Shown: positions 27,651 through 38,260, counted from the first letter of the stretch. The stretch is DNA of 64,000 nt from Taklimakanibacter lacteus (GCA_003576695.1 QOZQ01000009.1:248001-312000), one strand, 5' to 3'. A program made the numbers and translations. The notes: a model not told the origin generated them from the letters alone.

Positions 27651-28433
27651 ATGCGCAGCCCAGGCGCTACGACAGAGCCTGAAGTTTCCTGGATCTACCG
27701 GGGCCAGCCGCTGGCGCCACAGGAAGCGCTCGCGCATGGCGGCGCGCCCGAGTTTGAGCTGCTAGACCGCCAGGGCTTCGTCAAGATCAAGAGCTCGCAG
27801 CGCGGCACCCAGATCGAGTGGTCGGTCTTCGCGCCCAACTGGGCGTCGCTCTATTTCGCCATGGAATGGCTGCACACTTTTCCCGGCCCCTACAATCTGC
27901 GCTACTATCTGTCGGGCTGGTTTGAAGAGAAATACAACGATGTGAATGCCGCGCGTAACCGCATCGACATCATCATCGGCAAGAGCGACATCCATCTGAC
28001 GCGCCACACTTTCGTGACCGAAGCCGATCCGCATCGCGCCAATATTCCGGATCTGTTGAAGACGGCGCTCGATGAAGGCGTCATCAATCCGAAATTCGGT
28101 GTTGATGTCGTTCTCGATGAAGCATCGGGAATGTTCAGTGTCGAGCGGGTCGGGCAGAAGTCCGAGATCGCGCGCCTCTGGGGCATGAACCCCGTGTCGT
28201 TCCCCTGTCTCAACGGCCACTCTTATCATCAGGTGGTGAGCGCCGCCTATCGCAAGGTCGTCATGACCGACAGGCCGCACTACGACCACATCATGGCGGC
28301 CATGTCGGCGCCGGACGCCACCGTCTTCTGGTGCCCCTATCAGCGCGTGATCCTGCCGCATCGTTTTGAGGACAACCGCAAGGGCGTCGTGGTTGTCTCC
28401 AAGGTCGGCCCTGTCGATATCAAGGTAATTTAG
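27651..28433 (+). CDS. Conserved protein of unknown function
   Basis: A 260-residue soluble protein without signal peptide or membrane helix. It opens with VSWIYRGQPLAPQEALAHGG and later has PYNLRYYLSGWFEEKYNDVNAA, a region rich in aromatic residues, and a C-terminal segment DATVFWCPYQRVILPH. I recognise no domain or catalytic motif. Codon use matches its neighbours. Its last 14 bases overlap the end of the convergent gene at 28420, also of unknown function. A TATAAG at 27601-27606 may belong to its promoter. Confidence 0.65.
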   Translation: MRSPGATTEPEVSWIYRGQPLAPQEALAHGGAPEFELLDRQGFVKIKSSQRGTQIEWSVFAPNWASLYFAMEWLHTFPGPYNLRYYLSGWFEEKYNDVNAARNRIDIIIGKSDIHLTRHTFVTEADPHRANIPDLLKTALDEGVINPKFGVDVVLDEASGMFSVERVGQKSEIARLWGMNPVSFPCLNGHSYHQVVSAAYRKVVMTDRPHYDHIMAAMSAPDATVFWCPYQRVILPHRFEDNRKGVVVVSKVGPVDIKVI

Positions 28434-29127
28434 ACGCTTCCTCGGCGATGAGGAATTCGAGGTGGTTGCGCTCCGCCACCATCAGCCATTCGGTCGGCTC
28501 GGCGCCCGACGGCTGCCATTCCTCATGCCATTTCAGGAAGCCGCGCTCCTGCAGGCCATAGCCGGCGCGCGCCACGAGACCATGGGTGACGAAGGCCTTG
28601 CTTGTCAGTGCCCACACGGCGTCGGGATGCCACTTGATCAGCGAGATGAGCATGCCGAGCTTGAGGAAATGGTCGAACCATTCGCGCTTCTTCATCGCCT
28701 TGTTGTCGATCCAGGCTTCGCCATGATAGACAAGGCCGCCCTTGAGCAGGCGCGAGCGCGAATGCTCGGGCGGCTCGATCGAAGAGGGCATCACCAGCTC
28801 CTGGCGCTTGATATAGAGCCCGGCCATCCAGCCCAGCGCCCACTCCGCCAGATTGGTGTGGACGATATCGAGCCGGAAGGCCTGCAGCGACACGACGTCA
28901 GTTCCGTTCAGCAGGGCCTGCATCCAGAAGGCGCGCGAATTGTCGAGCTGGGTGATGGCAGGATCGAACATCGGCGATACGGCACCGCCGCGCCGGCCAT
29001 GCCTGACCTCGATGAACTCGTCGAAATCCGACGAGCAGGTGATCGTGAGACCGAATTCGGCCGCCTTTTCCAGCATATGGACGACGACGCGGGCGGCTCC
29101 TAGCGGATCGGTCAACGAGCTTGTCAT
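28420..29127 (-). CDS. Conserved protein of unknown function
   Basis: A 235-residue soluble protein. Features visible: an N-terminal half with TITCSSDFDEFIEVRHGRRGG, a tryptophan-rich middle (NLAEWALGWMAGLYIKRQEL) and a C-terminal half with RAGYGLQERGFLKWHEEWQP. The two-part look, with a YGLQERGF-like turn, is reminiscent of acetyltransferase folds, but no acyl-CoA loop is evident and I do not assign one. It converges on, and overlaps by 14 bases, the gene ending at 28433. Confidence 0.6.
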   Translation of the reverse strand: MTSSLTDPLGAARVVVHMLEKAAEFGLTITCSSDFDEFIEVRHGRRGGAVSPMFDPAITQLDNSRAFWMQALLNGTDVVSLQAFRLDIVHTNLAEWALGWMAGLYIKRQELVMPSSIEPPEHSRSRLLKGGLVYHGEAWIDNKAMKKREWFDHFLKLGMLISLIKWHPDAVWALTSKAFVTHGLVARAGYGLQERGFLKWHEEWQPSGAEPTEWLMVAERNHLEFLIAEEASKLP

Positions 29128-29217
29128 GATTCCCCTTTTAGGAAGCAGCTATATCGGGCCGATTAAGCAATGCCCGCAAGGAGTCATGAAGATTTTGGTA
29201 AAATTCGAACAGACTCC

Positions 29218-30129
29218 TCACATGGCGGTCATCTGGACCGGCCGCGTGCCGGGGCGGGCGGCCGTCGACAGCCGCCAGATACTGTGGCCGAGCAGGGTGA
29301 GGAAGACGATGATGCCGCCGACGAGGGCCTCCCGGGTCGGAAGCTCACCGAAGGCGAGCCACATCCAGAATGGCGTCAGGATCAGCTCGAGCAGGAAAAA
29401 CATAGCGACTTCCGGGGCGGGCAGGTAGCGCGGCCCGAGGGCGAGGAGCGCCATTGCAACAGGCACGATGAGGAGGGCGTTGACGGCGAGCCAGCCCCAG
29501 CTCACCGCCGGAAGAGCGGCGGGCTGCGCCCAGAAAGCCGAGATGCAGGCCGAGACGAGCGCCCCGATGGCGAGGCTCGTCATGATGTTCTTGCCGCTCC
29601 AGCGCGCGGCGGTGAGCGTGATCGCCATGCAGGTCGCCACGCCGAAGGCGAGCAGATCTCCCTCGAAGGTGCCGACGGTCAGGCCGTTCCATACGATGAT
29701 GCCGACGCCCGTGAGCGCCAGGACGATGGCGATCCAGGTCTGCCAGGCGACGCGTTCCCGCAGCACCATCCAGGCGAGCAGCGCGCAGATCACCGGATTG
29801 AGCGCGATGATGAAAACGAGATTGGCGGCCGTGGTCTCGGTTACCGCGGCGAGGAACATGAGATTGGCGAGCGTGCTGCTGATGGCAGCGATGATCCCGC
29901 CGATACCGCTGATATAGGTGACGCCGCCACGCCAGCCGCGCTGGAAGATGAGCCACAGCACCGTCATCGCGAGGAACAACAGCAAGCCACGGGCGAACAT
30001 CAATGTCCACTTGTCGGACGCCGCGAGGCGGATCAGCGGAACATCGAACGTGAACAGAACCGCGCCGATCGCGGTAAGCAGGAGCCCGCGGCGATGGTCG
30101 TCGCCGGCCGATTGGAAAGTAAGTCCCAT
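29218..30129 (-). CDS. DMT-superfamily (EamA) transporter
   Basis: A 303-residue inner-membrane protein with ten predicted helices arranged as two five-helix EamA repeats; the second begins near TFEGDLLAFGVATCMAITLT. The repeat hallmark of conserved Asn/Pro at the end of helix four is visible in FIIALNPVICALLAW and FFLLELILTPFWMWL. Such proteins export amino acids or metabolites; the substrate is unknown. It lies downstream of bpt on the same strand, 88 bases away. Confidence 0.85.
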   Translation of the reverse strand: MGLTFQSAGDDHRRGLLLTAIGAVLFTFDVPLIRLAASDKWTLMFARGLLLFLAMTVLWLIFQRGWRGGVTYISGIGGIIAAISSTLANLMFLAAVTETTAANLVFIIALNPVICALLAWMVLRERVAWQTWIAIVLALTGVGIIVWNGLTVGTFEGDLLAFGVATCMAITLTAARWSGKNIMTSLAIGALVSACISAFWAQPAALPAVSWGWLAVNALLIVPVAMALLALGPRYLPAPEVAMFFLLELILTPFWMWLAFGELPTREALVGGIIVFLTLLGHSIWRLSTAARPGTRPVQMTAM

Positions 30130-30217
30130 ACAAACCCCGGTCTGGATAACTCAGCGTTATATGTTGCACGTTAAAATGGTGTTACGCGGCGAGTTCTCTT
30201 AAAATTGTATTCAGCGA

Positions 30218-30946
30218 TTAAAGGTGACGGATCCAGCCGTCGATCGTCAGTCTTTCCTGTGGCAGGAAACGTGACTTGTAGCTCATCTTGCGCGAGCCCT
30301 GCACCCAGTATCCGAGATAGAGAAAGGGCAGGCCGAGCTTGGCGGCACGCTCGATGTGGTCGAGGATCATATATGTGCCAAGACTGCGATGGGCGAGGTC
30401 CGGCTCATAGAAGCTGTAGATCATCGACAACCCGTCGGTGAGCACATCGGTGATGACGCAGGCCACCAGCGCATTCTCCCCGATATCATTGGATGAGCGG
30501 TATTCGACGATGCGGGTATCGACGAAGCTGTCGTCGACCATGGCGGCGAAGTCGAGCGCCGTCATGTCGGCCATGCCGCCATCGGCATGGCGCTCGTCGA
30601 TATAGCCGCGGAACAGGGAATATTGTTCGGCCGTGGCCTTGGCGGGCCTGACCGTGCCTTTGAGATCGGCATTGGCCTTGACGATCTTGCGGAAGGAGGG
30701 CGACGGCGAGAATTCCTTGACGCAGACGCGTACCGACACGCAGGCCGAGCAGCCGTCGCAGGCCGGCCGGTAGGCGATGTTCTGGCTGCGCCGGAAACCG
30801 GCTTGCGACAGCTGGGTATTGAGCTGGCGGGCCTCGGTGCCGATCAGATGGGTGAAGACCTTGCGTTCGATACGGCCCGGCAGATAGGGGCAGGGTGCGG
30901 GCGCCGTGATGAAGAACTGCGGAAAGTTTCGCCGTTCGATCGTCAC
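30218..30946 (-). CDS. bpt: Aspartate/glutamate leucyltransferase (bacterial N-end-rule transferase)
   Basis: A 242-residue R-transferase-like enzyme that adds leucine from Leu-tRNA to N-terminal Asp or Glu of proteins, marking them for ClpS/ClpAP. The N-terminal cysteine motifs CPYLPGR and [13 protein letters not shown] and the C-terminal GNAT-like part ([30 protein letters not shown]) are characteristic. The start is a GTG at 30946; a nine-codon frame (MSNSAGLPR) begins at 30972 and stops across this GTG. In plants and yeast the same family is arginyltransferase Ate; in bacteria of this type leucyl transfer is expected. Confidence 0.92.
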   Translation of the reverse strand: MTIERRNFPQFFITAPAPCPYLPGRIERKVFTHLIGTEARQLNTQLSQAGFRRSQNIAYRPACDGCSACVSVRVCVKEFSPSPSFRKIVKANADLKGTVRPAKATAEQYSLFRGYIDERHADGGMADMTALDFAAMVDDSFVDTRIVEYRSSNDIGENALVACVITDVLTDGLSMIYSFYEPDLAHRSLGTYMILDHIERAAKLGLPFLYLGYWVQGSRKMSYKSRFLPQERLTIDGWIRHL

Positions 30947-31132
30947 CGGGGCAGTCCTGCGCTGTTGCTCATGGGGCCTATTTTGCCGCCGCTTGTGGCA
31001 GATGCAAGGCTTGACATGTTACAACTGCTGGTCCTGGAGCGCATGCTTGAAAATTCGCCGGCATGGCTACCGGCGAGCTTCAGTCGCGACTGCCGGGCAG
31101 CCGGCAGTTCCCTCGTCATCCGGCCCGGGCAG

Positions 31133-31387
31133 TCAGGCCTGGTTCGATTTTATGAGCCGGTAGACATAGATCAGGATGCAGGCGCCGACCACGGCAACGA
31201 TCAGCTGGCCGACGATGCCGCCGAAGCTCAAACCCAGCAGCCCCAGCAGGAAATTGCCGAGGATCGCGCCGACGATGCCGAGCACGATATTCATCAAGAG
31301 GCCCGTCTCGAACTTCATCACCTTCTCAGCGATCCATCCGGCGATGGCGCCGAGGATGATGGTCATGATCCAGCCAAAACCTTCCAT
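31133..31387 (-). CDS. GlsB/YeaQ/YmgE-family membrane protein
   Basis: An 84-residue protein with three helices and glycine-rich spacing: IILGAIAGWIAEKVMK, then GLLMNIVLGIVGAILGNFLLG and IVGQLIVAVVGACILIYVYR. This transglycosylase-associated family is often stress-induced, but its activity is unproven. It is preceded on its strand by a possible terminator of ilvA, so it probably has its own promoter. Confidence 0.88.
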   Translation of the reverse strand: MEGFGWIMTIILGAIAGWIAEKVMKFETGLLMNIVLGIVGAILGNFLLGLLGLSFGGIVGQLIVAVVGACILIYVYRLIKSNQA

Positions 31388-31415
31388 GGCACTTCCCCTC
31401 TAGTCGAAATGTGAA

Positions 31416-31443
31416 TCAAAAGCGGACTGCCCGCGTAGTCTGC
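31416..31443 (-). terminator. Possible intrinsic terminator of threonine ammonia-lyase
   Basis: On the minus strand, GCAGACT and AGTCCGC pair (one mismatch) around an 8-base loop and are followed by TTTTG. It lies 47 bases after the gene's stop. The stem is short, so the call is tentative. Confidence 0.35.
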
Positions 31444-31489
31444 CCTTCCTTTGGGGACTGCACAAGATTCAACCGCGGGGCCGGGTGGA

Positions 31490-32734
31490 TCAGTTCCGCC
31501 GGCCTGTTTCGCGCCCGCCCGGCGCATCGAGGACACGGGTGGGGAATCCTTCCGCCTCGATCCGCGCCACGATCTCGTCGGCATGCGGTCCGTCGCGGGT
31601 TTCGAGCATGATCTCGAGCTCGGCGCCCTTGGCTGGTACGTCGAGAAACATCCGCCGGTGCGAGACTTCGAGGATATTGGCGCCGAGCTCTCCGAGGAGA
31701 GTGGCAATCCGGCCGAGCACGCCCGGACGATCGTCGATCTGGATCCGCAGATTGACGATTCTGTGCTCGCGTTCAAGCTCGCGCAGGATGACGGAGGCGA
31801 GGATGCGGGGATCGATATTGCCGCCGCACAGAACGAGCCCCACTTTGCGGCCGCGGAAATGGGCCGGATCGGCAAGCACTGCCGCAAGCCCGGCAGCTCC
31901 GGCACCCTCGGCCAGTGTCTTCTGATGCGTGAGATAAGCCATGACGGCGCGCTCGATGTCGCTTTCGCCGACGAGCCGCACATCGTCCACATATTGCTTG
32001 GCTATGGCGATGGTCCGCTCGGTCACGTTCTTGACCGCGATGCCTTCGGCAAGGGTCGAGCCGCCGCACCGGGCAGGCTGGCCGCGCAAGGCATGATACA
32101 TCGAGGGATAGAGCTTGACCTCGACCCCCAATATCTCGATGCCGGGCCGGACATGCTTGGCGGCGATCGCTATGCCGCCTATGACGCCGCCGCCGCCGAT
32201 CGGCACGACGATGCAGTCGAGGTCCGGCTCGTCTTCCAGCATCTCGATCGCGATCGTGCCTTGTCCGGCGATAACCTTATCGTCATCGTAAGGATGGATC
32301 AGGAGATAGCCTTTTTCCTTGACCAGGGCCTCGGCGGTCACCTGGCTGTCGGCCAGCGTCTCGCCCGACAGGATGACAGCGGCGCCATGCGCGCGCGTCC
32401 GCTCGACCTTGGTCGAAGGCGTGGTCTGCGGCATCACGATGGTAGCCGGAATGCCGAGACGCCTGGCATGATAGGCGACCGCCTGGGCGTGGTTGCCGGC
32501 CGACATGGCGATGACGCCCCGCGCCTTCTCGGCCTCGGTGAGGCTCGACATCTTGTTGTAGGCGCCGCGGTCCTTGAACGAGCTGGTGACCTGCAGGTTC
32601 TCGAATTTCACATGGATGTCGGCGCCGGTGATCTCGGATAGCTTCGGCGCCCGGATCAGGGGGGTGCGCACGACATTGCCCTTGAGCGTAGCGCGCGCCG
32701 TCTCGATGTCCTTGAAAGTGACCGTCATTCCCAT
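31490..32734 (-). CDS. ilvA: Threonine ammonia-lyase with C-terminal ACT domain
   Basis: A 414-residue PLP enzyme converting threonine to 2-oxobutanoate and ammonia, feeding isoleucine synthesis or threonine breakdown. The PLP lysine is Lys54 in SSFKDRG, the phosphate-binding loop is GGGGVIGG, and a conserved AEGAGAAGLA follows. Residues 330-405 (IQIDDRPGVLGRIATLLGEL) form one ACT domain for allosteric control; this is the single-ACT form rather than the double-ACT E. coli IlvA. Start may be at 32734 or the ATG two codons later. Divergent from the dehydrogenase at 32835. Confidence 0.9.
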   Translation of the reverse strand: MGMTVTFKDIETARATLKGNVVRTPLIRAPKLSEITGADIHVKFENLQVTSSFKDRGAYNKMSSLTEAEKARGVIAMSAGNHAQAVAYHARRLGIPATIVMPQTTPSTKVERTRAHGAAVILSGETLADSQVTAEALVKEKGYLLIHPYDDDKVIAGQGTIAIEMLEDEPDLDCIVVPIGGGGVIGGIAIAAKHVRPGIEILGVEVKLYPSMYHALRGQPARCGGSTLAEGIAVKNVTERTIAIAKQYVDDVRLVGESDIERAVMAYLTHQKTLAEGAGAAGLAAVLADPAHFRGRKVGLVLCGGNIDPRILASVILRELEREHRIVNLRIQIDDRPGVLGRIATLLGELGANILEVSHRRMFLDVPAKGAELEIMLETRDGPHADEIVARIEAEGFPTRVLDAPGGRETGRRN

Positions 32735-32834
32735 CCCCGACGAATTGTATTTGCAGCCAGTTTCTAATATCTATCGGCTCCTTCCACCACCTCTATCCGC
32801 CGTTCCGGCGTCAACCCGCGACATGGAGTGAAGA

Positions 32835-33707
32835 ATGAGTCCCACAGCAGCCTGGATCGGTCTCGGTGTCATGGGCTATCCGATGGCCGGCCACCTCAAG
32901 AGCAAGGGCGGCGTTCCGGTCACGGTCTTCAACCGGACAGCCGAGAAGGCTGCCAGATGGGCCGGCCAGTTCAAGGACAAGGCGGCGCCGACGCCTGCCG
33001 AGGCGGCCAAAGGCGCTGATTTCGTCTTCGCCTGCGTCGGCAATGACGACGATCTGCGCCAGGTCACGATCGGCAAGGACGGTGCTTTCCAGGCGATGAA
33101 GAAGGGGGCGGTGTTCATCGATCATACGACGGCTTCCGCCGATGTGGCGCGTGAGCTGCATGCGGTAGCCGCGGCCAAGGGTCTGGGCTTCGTCGATGCC
33201 CCGGTCTCGGGCGGTCAGGCCGGGGCCGAGAATGGCGTGCTGACGGTCATGTGCGGCGGCGAGGAAGGCGATTTCACCAAGGCTGCGCCCCTCATCGCGC
33301 ATTATTCCCGCATGTGCCGGCTCCTGGGCGGCCCGGGCTCGGGCCAGCTCGCCAAGATGGTCAACCAGATCTGCATCGCGGGCCTCGTCCAGGGCCTTTC
33401 GGAAGGGATCAATTTCGGCATGAAGGCCGGCCTCGACATGGAGGCGGTGATCGAGGTGATCTCGAAAGGCGCCGCAGGCTCCTGGCAGATGGATAACCGC
33501 CACAAGACGATGATCGCCGACAAGTTCGATTTCGGCTTTGCCGTCGACTGGATGCGCAAGGATCTCGGCATCTGCCTGGCCGAGGCCAACAACAATGGCG
33601 CCTCGCTGCCGGTCACGGCTCTCATCGACCAGTTCTATGCCGATGTGCAGAAGATGGGCGGCAGGCGCTGGGACACGTCGAGCCTGATCGCGAGGCTGCG
33701 GAAATAG
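32835..33707 (+). CDS. NAD(P)-dependent beta-hydroxyacid dehydrogenase (3-hydroxyisobutyrate dehydrogenase-like)
   Basis: A 290-residue enzyme with an N-terminal Rossmann fold (WIGLGVMGYPMAGHL) and a helical C-terminal domain. Family motifs are all present: DAPVSGGQAGAENG for substrate binding and the catalytic Lys174 in GSGQLAKMVNQ. NRTAEKA after the second strand, with Asn-Arg in place of an acidic residue, suggests NADP rather than NAD. The substrate could be 3-hydroxyisobutyrate, tartronate semialdehyde or a related acid. A membrane permease gene follows 12 bases later, suggesting co-transcription. Confidence 0.88.
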   Translation: MSPTAAWIGLGVMGYPMAGHLKSKGGVPVTVFNRTAEKAARWAGQFKDKAAPTPAEAAKGADFVFACVGNDDDLRQVTIGKDGAFQAMKKGAVFIDHTTASADVARELHAVAAAKGLGFVDAPVSGGQAGAENGVLTVMCGGEEGDFTKAAPLIAHYSRMCRLLGGPGSGQLAKMVNQICIAGLVQGLSEGINFGMKAGLDMEAVIEVISKGAAGSWQMDNRHKTMIADKFDFGFAVDWMRKDLGICLAEANNNGASLPVTALIDQFYADVQKMGGRRWDTSSLIARLRK

Positions 33708-33719
33708 GACCGGGCCGGA

Positions 33720-34472
33720 ATGGACGGAGGCCTGTTCTTCTACGCGGTGGCGCTCATTGCCGCTGTCCTGGTGGGGGCTTCGAAAGGCGGCCTTCCGATG
33801 GTGGGCATGCTGGGTGTGCCGGTGCTGGCACTGGCGACATCGCCGGTCCATGCCGCAGGCCTGCTTCTGCCCATCTTCGTCGTAACCGACATGTTTGGCC
33901 TATGGGCCTACCGGCGGGAGTTCGATCGCCGCAACCTCATGATCCTGGTGCCGGCGACGACACTGGGCGTTGCCATCGGCTGGGCCACGGCGTCCATCGT
34001 GCCCGAATGGCTGGTGACGCTTTTCGTCGGCCTTATCGGCCTCGCCTTCAGCCTCAACTACTGGCTGCGTGGCCGGCACGCGGTGGCGCCGCACCAGGCC
34101 GATATTCCGCGCGGTGTCTTCTGGGGCACGGTGTCGGGCTTCACCAGCTTCGTCAGCCATGCCGGGGCGCCGCCCTATCAGATGTATGTGCTGCCGCAGC
34201 GCCTCGACAAGATGATCTATGCCGGCACCACCACTATCCTCTTCGCCATCGTCAATGCGGTGAAGCTCGTTCCCTATTGGGCGCTGGGCCAGCTTTCGCT
34301 CGCCAATCTCAAGACGGTCGCGGCGTTGTTTCCCTTTGCCATCGCTGCGACCTTCGCCGGCGTCAGGCTCACCCGCGTCATCCCGCAGGAACTCTTCTAC
34401 CGGCTGGTGATCGGCGCCTTGTTCCTCGTCTCGCTCAAGCTGATTTACGACGCGGTCATGGCACAAGCCTAG
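33720..34472 (+). CDS. TSUP-family (TauE/SafE) membrane permease
   Basis: A 250-residue inner-membrane protein of the sulfite-exporter TauE/SafE family with about eight helices. The two-fold repeat is visible: VLVGASKGGLPMVGMLGVP in the first half and the later GFTSFVSHAGAPPYQMYVLP, where glycine and proline bend the helix. Members move sulfonates, sulfite or organic anions. It follows the dehydrogenase gene closely, so it may import the acid that enzyme oxidises; that link is inference. Confidence 0.88.
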   Translation: MDGGLFFYAVALIAAVLVGASKGGLPMVGMLGVPVLALATSPVHAAGLLLPIFVVTDMFGLWAYRREFDRRNLMILVPATTLGVAIGWATASIVPEWLVTLFVGLIGLAFSLNYWLRGRHAVAPHQADIPRGVFWGTVSGFTSFVSHAGAPPYQMYVLPQRLDKMIYAGTTTILFAIVNAVKLVPYWALGQLSLANLKTVAALFPFAIAATFAGVRLTRVIPQELFYRLVIGALFLVSLKLIYDAVMAQA

Positions 34473-34511
34473 CACATCGGCGTGAGCGCCGTGGCCCGGG
34501 CGCCGGAGGAT

Positions 34512-36269
34512 TTATTGCGGCAGCCCGGCGCGCAGCAGCGCCTCGCGGTGATGCGCGGCGTCTTCCGGACGCTTGTAGTGAAGTGTCGCCAGATAACCCT
34601 CGATGGTGAAAGTCTGGTCTAGGGCCAGCACCTGCTTTCGATGCTGCTCCGCTGCGGCCGGGTCGCCTGCCATGGCCAATGCGGCGGCGAGAAAGGCATG
34701 ATGGAATTTGTCGGGTGTGCTGATATGGCGGAACGCTTCGACGGCCTCCGGATATTTCCGCGCGACGAAGTAGGCGCGGCCCAGATGGTTCCAGAATCTT
34801 TCGGGATGATGCGGATTGAGCCGCATCGCTTTCCTGATCCAGTCGATGCCTTCCTCAGGTTTGCCGATCCAGGTCAGGTATTCGCCCTGCTGCACGACGA
34901 TGAGGTCGTTGTTGGGGTTGAGCGCCAGGGCGCGCTCCTGATGATGGCGCGCCATATCATGGTCGCCGCGGTTGAGATTGATTGCCGCCAGGATGCGATG
35001 CACGTCACTGTCATCGTCGTCGAGATTGAGAGCGATGCCCAGTTCCTCGACGATGGTGTTCCAGGCCTTCTCGCGGTCCCCGCACCAGCTATAGACCCAG
35101 GATTGCCCGACGATGCAGCCGCGCCAGGCATGCGCATGCGCGTATTTGGGATCGAGCTCGATCGCTCTCTCGATCATTTTCTGCGCCTCGGCATTGGCAT
35201 CGGCGGTGGAGCGGTGATGCAGCACCTTTGCCGTCAGAAGGCACTCATAGGCACGCATGTTGTCGGTGGGATTGCGTTGCACGCGTTCGACCACGGCCGC
35301 TTCAACCCGGCCCGACACGGTTGCGACGATCGATGAGGTGACCTCATCCTGCATGGCGAAAATGTCGGCAAGCTCGCGGTCATAGCGTTCGGCCCATATG
35401 TGCCTGTCGGTCCGGGCGTCGATGAGCTGGACTGTGATGCGCACCCGGTTGCCGACCTTGCGCACGCTGCCTTCAACCACATAGTGGACACCGAAGGCCT
35501 TGGCCACGTCCTGCACATTGACCGCCTTGCCCTTGTAGACGAAGGTCGAGTTGCGCGAGATGACGAGGAGGTCATGGAAGCGCGACAAGGCGGTGATGAT
35601 GTCCTCGGTCAATCCGTCGGCGAAGAATTCCTGGTCGGGATCGCCGCTCATATTCACGAAGGGCAGGACGGCGATCGAATTCTGGCCTCCGTCACTCACC
35701 GATGGCGGAGGCTGGGGGAGGGGCGAGGCGGCAAGCTCGTCGAGCACGACGCGGAAAACCTTGAGCGGGCGCGAGATGTTCTTCATCGGCTGCTCGCCCT
35801 GATCCTCGAAACGTATATCGAGCTTGTGGGCGAGTTCGTCCCTGACCGATTGGCTGACGCTGATGCCGCCCGGCTCGGCGAGGGTCTGCAGCCGGGCCGC
35901 GATATTGACGCCGTCGCCGAGCACATCGTCTTCCTCGATGATGACGTCGCCGATATTGATGCCGATGCGGAACCGGATCTGCCGCTCGGGTTCGATATCG
36001 GCATTGCGCCGTGCCATGCGGCGCTGGACCTCGACCGCGCATTCGGCCGCGTCCACCGCCGAGACGAACTCGACCAGCATGCCGTCGCCGGTCGTCTTGA
36101 CGATGCGGCCATGATTCTTGGCGATGGCGGGGTCGATGAGCTCGAGCCGGTGGGTCTTGAGTCTCGCCAAAGTTCCGGCTTCGTCGAGTTCCATGAGGCG
36201 GCTGTAGCCGACCATGTCGGCGGAAACGATGGCCATCAAGCGGCGCTGCACGGCGGGTTGCTGCATCAT
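34512..36269 (-). CDS. Class III adenylate cyclase fused to TolB-like and TPR domains
   Basis: A 585-residue cytoplasmic protein in three parts. The N-terminal 170 residues are a class III cyclase: the metal aspartates sit in IVSADMVGYSRLM and KTTGDGMLVEF, and GDGVNIAARLQ has the transition-state Asn and Arg. Next comes a TolB-N-like segment (IAVLPFVNMSGDPDQEFFADG), then five to six TPR repeats to the end. This layout is abundant in rhizobia, where multiple copies make cAMP in response to unknown signals. The ATG at 36269 is chosen; a TTG at 36311 would add 14 residues. It converges on the TSUP gene. Confidence 0.88.
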   Translation of the reverse strand: MMQQPAVQRRLMAIVSADMVGYSRLMELDEAGTLARLKTHRLELIDPAIAKNHGRIVKTTGDGMLVEFVSAVDAAECAVEVQRRMARRNADIEPERQIRFRIGINIGDVIIEEDDVLGDGVNIAARLQTLAEPGGISVSQSVRDELAHKLDIRFEDQGEQPMKNISRPLKVFRVVLDELAASPLPQPPPSVSDGGQNSIAVLPFVNMSGDPDQEFFADGLTEDIITALSRFHDLLVISRNSTFVYKGKAVNVQDVAKAFGVHYVVEGSVRKVGNRVRITVQLIDARTDRHIWAERYDRELADIFAMQDEVTSSIVATVSGRVEAAVVERVQRNPTDNMRAYECLLTAKVLHHRSTADANAEAQKMIERAIELDPKYAHAHAWRGCIVGQSWVYSWCGDREKAWNTIVEELGIALNLDDDDSDVHRILAAINLNRGDHDMARHHQERALALNPNNDLIVVQQGEYLTWIGKPEEGIDWIRKAMRLNPHHPERFWNHLGRAYFVARKYPEAVEAFRHISTPDKFHHAFLAAALAMAGDPAAAEQHRKQVLALDQTFTIEGYLATLHYKRPEDAAHHREALLRAGLPQ

Positions 36270-36322
36270 CGTAGGCGCAAGTATCCTCTCGCGCGGCTGC
36301 GAGGTCAACAATGGCGAGCGGG

Positions 36323-37408
<1,086 letters not shown>

Positions 37409-38260
37409 TCACCGGCACATCTTGAAGCGGCCGGGCCGCAGCTTCATCAGGTCGACGTGGAAATGATCGCCATGATAGCGGTCGGTGCCGGGCCCCAGCA
37501 CCGTGTTGAAATAGGTGCAGGCGCTTTTGCGCACCGCCTTCATGAAATTGCCCTTGCCCGACAGCCCGATTTTCTGCAGCAGGCCGCTCGCACCGCCGGC
37601 CACGGTGATCTGCGCCTTCCTGCTGAAATCGAAAGCGGCGATGTCGAGCGCATTGGCGCGCGCATGTTCGGAGAGCTTGCCGCGCGAGGCATTGTTGCGC
37701 CTGCGGCACGCATAGGATGAGGCATTGCGGATGCCGATGACCCCGGCACCCATTTGCTTGCGCGCCAGGGGCTGCACCGATTGGGAGAGCCAGTCATGCA
37801 GCGCCGCGGCGAAGGGGCAGTTGACCGTTGCCGGCGGGTCGATGCGGATCTGGGCGACTTCGGCGATGGCGATGGGGGCCGGCGTGCCGCAACCGCCCGG
37901 TTCCCCGATGGGCTGGTCCGGCCGCCAGATGATGTCGAGGCCCTTGAGCATCCTCTCGCAGGCGGTCCGGGCGGCGAGGACCTCGGCCTTGGGCCACGCT
38001 CCGGCGCTCTTGGGCCAGCTCCGCTGCGGCGCAGGAGGGGCATTGCCCACATCGCCGGCGGGCGGCCTGGCTGGCTTTGCCCGCGGCAGGGGGATGGTTG
38101 TGGGCTCCAGGCCCGCCGAGGCCTCGAGCGGCAAAGCCGGCTTGGCGCGGGGGATGGGCGCGCTTGCCAGGGCCAGCGAGGTGCACGATGCGAGGAACGC
38201 CAGCGCCAGGCCAAATAGCCCGGCGGCACGGTTGGGCTGCGCGTGTATTTCGTTAACCAA
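37409..38260 (-). CDS. Extensin-like C-terminal domain protein, exported (possible lipoprotein)
   Basis: A 283-residue exported protein. Residues 1-35 are a signal sequence with a possible lipobox (LASC, Cys26), followed by a proline-rich stretch (residues 36-80). Residues 95-283 are an extensin-like domain whose SEHARANALDIAAF and RYHGDHFHVDLM motifs resemble the zinc site of M15 D,D-peptidases, so a peptidoglycan-related role is likely. The start is a TTG at 38260 since no ATG precedes the signal sequence in frame. Divergent from the secreted-protein gene at 38387. Confidence 0.85.
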   Translation of the reverse strand: MVNEIHAQPNRAAGLFGLALAFLASCTSLALASAPIPRAKPALPLEASAGLEPTTIPLPRAKPARPPAGDVGNAPPAPQRSWPKSAGAWPKAEVLAARTACERMLKGLDIIWRPDQPIGEPGGCGTPAPIAIAEVAQIRIDPPATVNCPFAAALHDWLSQSVQPLARKQMGAGVIGIRNASSYACRRRNNASRGKLSEHARANALDIAAFDFSRKAQITVAGGASGLLQKIGLSGKGNFMKAVRKSACTYFNTVLGPGTDRYHGDHFHVDLMKLRPGRFKMCR

